Assembly: GCA_016929795.1 (NCBI GenBank)
Contig: JAFGIA010000222.1
Span: 1 to 16,102, forward strand
Reading direction: 5' to 3'
Length of the DNA: 16,102 nucleotides
Origin: Anaerolineae bacterium
Lineage (GTDB): Bacteria; Chloroflexota; Anaerolineae; JAAYZQ01
The position numbers and the translations under genes were made by a program. Position 1 is the stretch's first letter; each line of letters starts with the position of its first letter. Below are positions 14,306-16,102 of this stretch, in pieces. The notes under the pieces are model-generated. The model was given only the letters and a program-made list of their open reading frames with translations. It made no database searches and had not been told where the DNA came from.

Positions 14306-16102
14306 GTGGTAACCGATACCGATGTGTCGTTGCACTACTTTCAAGCGGAACTGTCTCGGATCGATATCCTGATCGGCCGGGAGGTTGCCCGTTGGCAGCG
14401 CGCGGGCCAGGATCCACACGACGGGTTTCGCGGACTGTACTTGGCCGAGGGCGAGATGGCGCAGCTCCTGGCGCGGCCCTTTGGCGCGAGCTGGGGACGG
14501 ACGGTGGCGCTGTCACCAGAAGAGGAGAGTGCCTTTGCCCGGGCCGAGGCGGCGGCGCGCGAGCAGGTGCGGGCGTTGTCTGAGTCTGCCAGGAAGCGCG
14601 GGCAGGTGCCGCGCCTGGAAGCGCTGGCAACCGCCTTTGGCCTCGACCGGTTCGACCTCGACACACTCCTGATCTGCCTGGCCCCCGCGCTCGATCTGCG
14701 CTACGAGCGGATCTATGCTTTTCTGCAAGACGACGTCACGCGCAAGCGGCCTACGGTCAACCTTGTCCTCGACCTGTTGAGCAATGGCCAGCCGGAGCAC
14801 CGCCTGGCGCTGCTCCAACGGTTTCACGACGACGCCCCCCTCTTCAAGCACCGTTTCCTGGCACGCCTGCCGGATACAACTGCCGAAGCCACTCCTCTGC
14901 TCGGCCAGGCACTGGGCGTGGATCCGGGACTCGTCACCTGGTTGCTGGGTGCCTATCAACCCCACGCCGACCTTCGTGGGCATGCAGTGATGTGGGAGCC
15001 CCGGCCGGAGGCAGACGTGGCAGATGCCGTGCTGGCAGGTGAGATCTGGCCCGAGCTGGAGCGTGCAACGGAACAAAAGTGCCCTCTCTGTGTATTCTAC
15101 GGAGTAGATAACGCAGCGCAGCGCGCGGCCGCCCGGCTTCTGGCATGGCAGGCAGGCAGGCCGTTGCTGAGTATAGATCTCGCGGGTGTGGTGAGCCAGG
15201 GAGTGGCGCCGGTCGACGCGGTGGAGCTGGCACTGCGCGACGCCCGTTTGACCGGGGCGATTCCTAACCTGACGGGCTGGGATGTGTGTCTCGTCGATGG
15301 GGGCAGCCAGCAGGCGGAATCGGCGCCCGGCGCAGCCGTCGTGGGCAGCAGCCCGCCGTCCGCGCTCCTGGCCGAGCTATGCGCCTATCCCGACCTGCTC
15401 GTCGTCGCGGGGCGGGTGCGGTGGCAGGCGGGGGGCATCGACAGGGACCGCCTCCTGGCCTGGCTGGAGTTTCCAACGCCGGCCTACGGGCAACGGGAGG
15501 CCCTGTGGGAGCATTACCTGGGCGGGGAGGCGGTGGACGCGCAGGACGTGATGGCCCTGGCTGGCCAGTTCGCACTGACAACCGGGCAGATCCGCGACGC
15601 GGTGGCGTCGGCGCGCGACGGGGCGGCGCAGCGGGGCGAGGCGCTGCAAAGCTATGACCTGCTGGCGGCCGCGCGCGCCCACTCGAACCCGCGCCTGTCG
15701 AGCCTGGCGCGCAAGATCACGCCGCGCTTTACGTGGGACGATATCGTGCTGCCGATGGATCAGATCCAACTGCTGCACGAGATCGTGGCCACGGTGCGCC
15801 AGCGGCCGCTGGTGCTGGAAGTGTGGGGGGTGGGGCGCAAGCTGGCCTCCAGTGCAGGGGTGACCATGCTCTTTTCGGGCGAACCGGGCACGGGCAAGAC
15901 GATGGCCGCCGAGGTGATGGCCAACGAGCTGGGGCTCGACCTGTACAAGATCGACCTGTCGACGGTGGTCAGCAAATACATCGGCGAGACGGAAAAGAAC
16001 CTGGAGCGCATTTTCGGCGAGGCGCAGAGCAGCAACGCCATCCTCTTTTTCGACGAGGCCGACGCCATTTTCGGCAAGCGGTCGGAGGTGAAGGACGCCC
16101 AC
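14306..16102 (+). CDS. AAA+ ATPase with degenerate first module, contractile-injection-type (partial, runs off the end)
   Basis: 599 codons are visible and the reading frame is still open at the window end. The GTG at 14306 has GAGGG 4 nt upstream; a second GTG six codons later (14324) is possible. An N-terminal helical/winged-helix region includes DLRYERIYAFLQDDVTRKRP (130-149), which resembles the N-terminal domain of AAA ATPases found with extracellular contractile injection systems. Residues about 255-440 form a degenerate AAA module: CVFYGVDNAAQRAAARLLAW has no Walker A lysine, CLVDGG replaces Walker B, and LTTGQIRDAVASA resembles a lid. The second module (about 475 onward) is intact so far: Walker A SGEPGTGKT (524-532), pore-region SKYIGETEKNL (556-566) and Walker B ILFFDEADA (579-587). 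This is a CDC48/FtsH-style motor that would remodel protein complexes in the cytoplasm. The injection-system link is from resemblance alone; no structural gene is in the window. Confidence 0.85.
   Translation, partial: MVTDTDVSLHYFQAELSRIDILIGREVARWQRAGQDPHDGFRGLYLAEGEMAQLLARPFGASWGRTVALSPEEESAFARAEAAAREQVRALSESARKRGQVPRLEALATAFGLDRFDLDTLLICLAPALDLRYERIYAFLQDDVTRKRPTVNLVLDLLSNGQPEHRLALLQRFHDDAPLFKHRFLARLPDTTAEATPLLGQALGVDPGLVTWLLGAYQPHADLRGHAVMWEPRPEADVADAVLAGEIWPELERATEQKCPLCVFYGVDNAAQRAAARLLAWQAGRPLLSIDLAGVVSQGVAPVDAVELALRDARLTGAIPNLTGWDVCLVDGGSQQAESAPGAAVVGSSPPSALLAELCAYPDLLVVAGRVRWQAGGIDRDRLLAWLEFPTPAYGQREALWEHYLGGEAVDAQDVMALAGQFALTTGQIRDAVASARDGAAQRGEALQSYDLLAAARAHSNPRLSSLARKITPRFTWDDIVLPMDQIQLLHEIVATVRQRPLVLEVWGVGRKLASSAGVTMLFSGEPGTGKTMAAEVMANELGLDLYKIDLSTVVSKYIGETEKNLERIFGEAQSSNAILFFDEADAIFGKRSEVKDAH

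Noticed and set aside
15377..16102. 241-codon open minus-strand ORF
   Set aside because: It is antisense to the AAA+ ATPase with intact Walker motifs; no family features in its translation.

Overview
The window looks like a GC-rich bacterial chromosome, most likely from the Chloroflexota (Anaerolineae/Caldilineae-type). This is an inference from gene style: a very long BTAD/AAA/TPR regulator, multi-FHA signalling proteins, DUF11-type secreted proteins, and a two-module AAA ATPase of the kind found near extracellular contractile injection systems. No rRNA, tRNA, CRISPR array or transposase gene was found.

Region 1 (1-5550) is a phospho-signalling cluster. A Ser/Thr protein kinase with an N-terminal membrane helix, a zinc ribbon and two FHA domains is followed, with an 11-bp overlap, by a small one-FHA adaptor; both are on the minus strand. 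Divergently on the plus strand is a 938-residue membrane protein with an extracytoplasmic subtilisin-like protease and two cytoplasmic FHA domains. Strong promoters face outward from the 268-bp intergenic region. Just downstream of the predicted kinase transcription start is an 80-bp palindromic element with a target-site-like flanking duplication. Together these suggest a kinase/pThr-reader/protease circuit across the membrane.

Region 2 (5500-6957) starts with a long hairpin between convergent genes. It then holds a minus-strand gene for a secreted or membrane-anchored protein with six perfect AERGA repeats, a DUF11-like domain and a concanavalin-like C-terminal domain.

Region 3 (6958-10117) has a divergent promoter region, a CPA1-type Na+/H+ antiporter tightly coupled to a UspA-like protein, and a separate class I SAM-dependent methyltransferase.

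Region 4 (10165-16102) contains a 1226-residue BTAD-AAA-TPR transcriptional activator (minus) diverging from a AAA+ ATPase (plus) that runs off the end of the window. The 460-bp intergenic region between them holds both promoters, an 18-bp perfect-arm palindrome, a second copy of the palindromic element in inverted orientation, and a short upstream ORF in frame with the ATPase.
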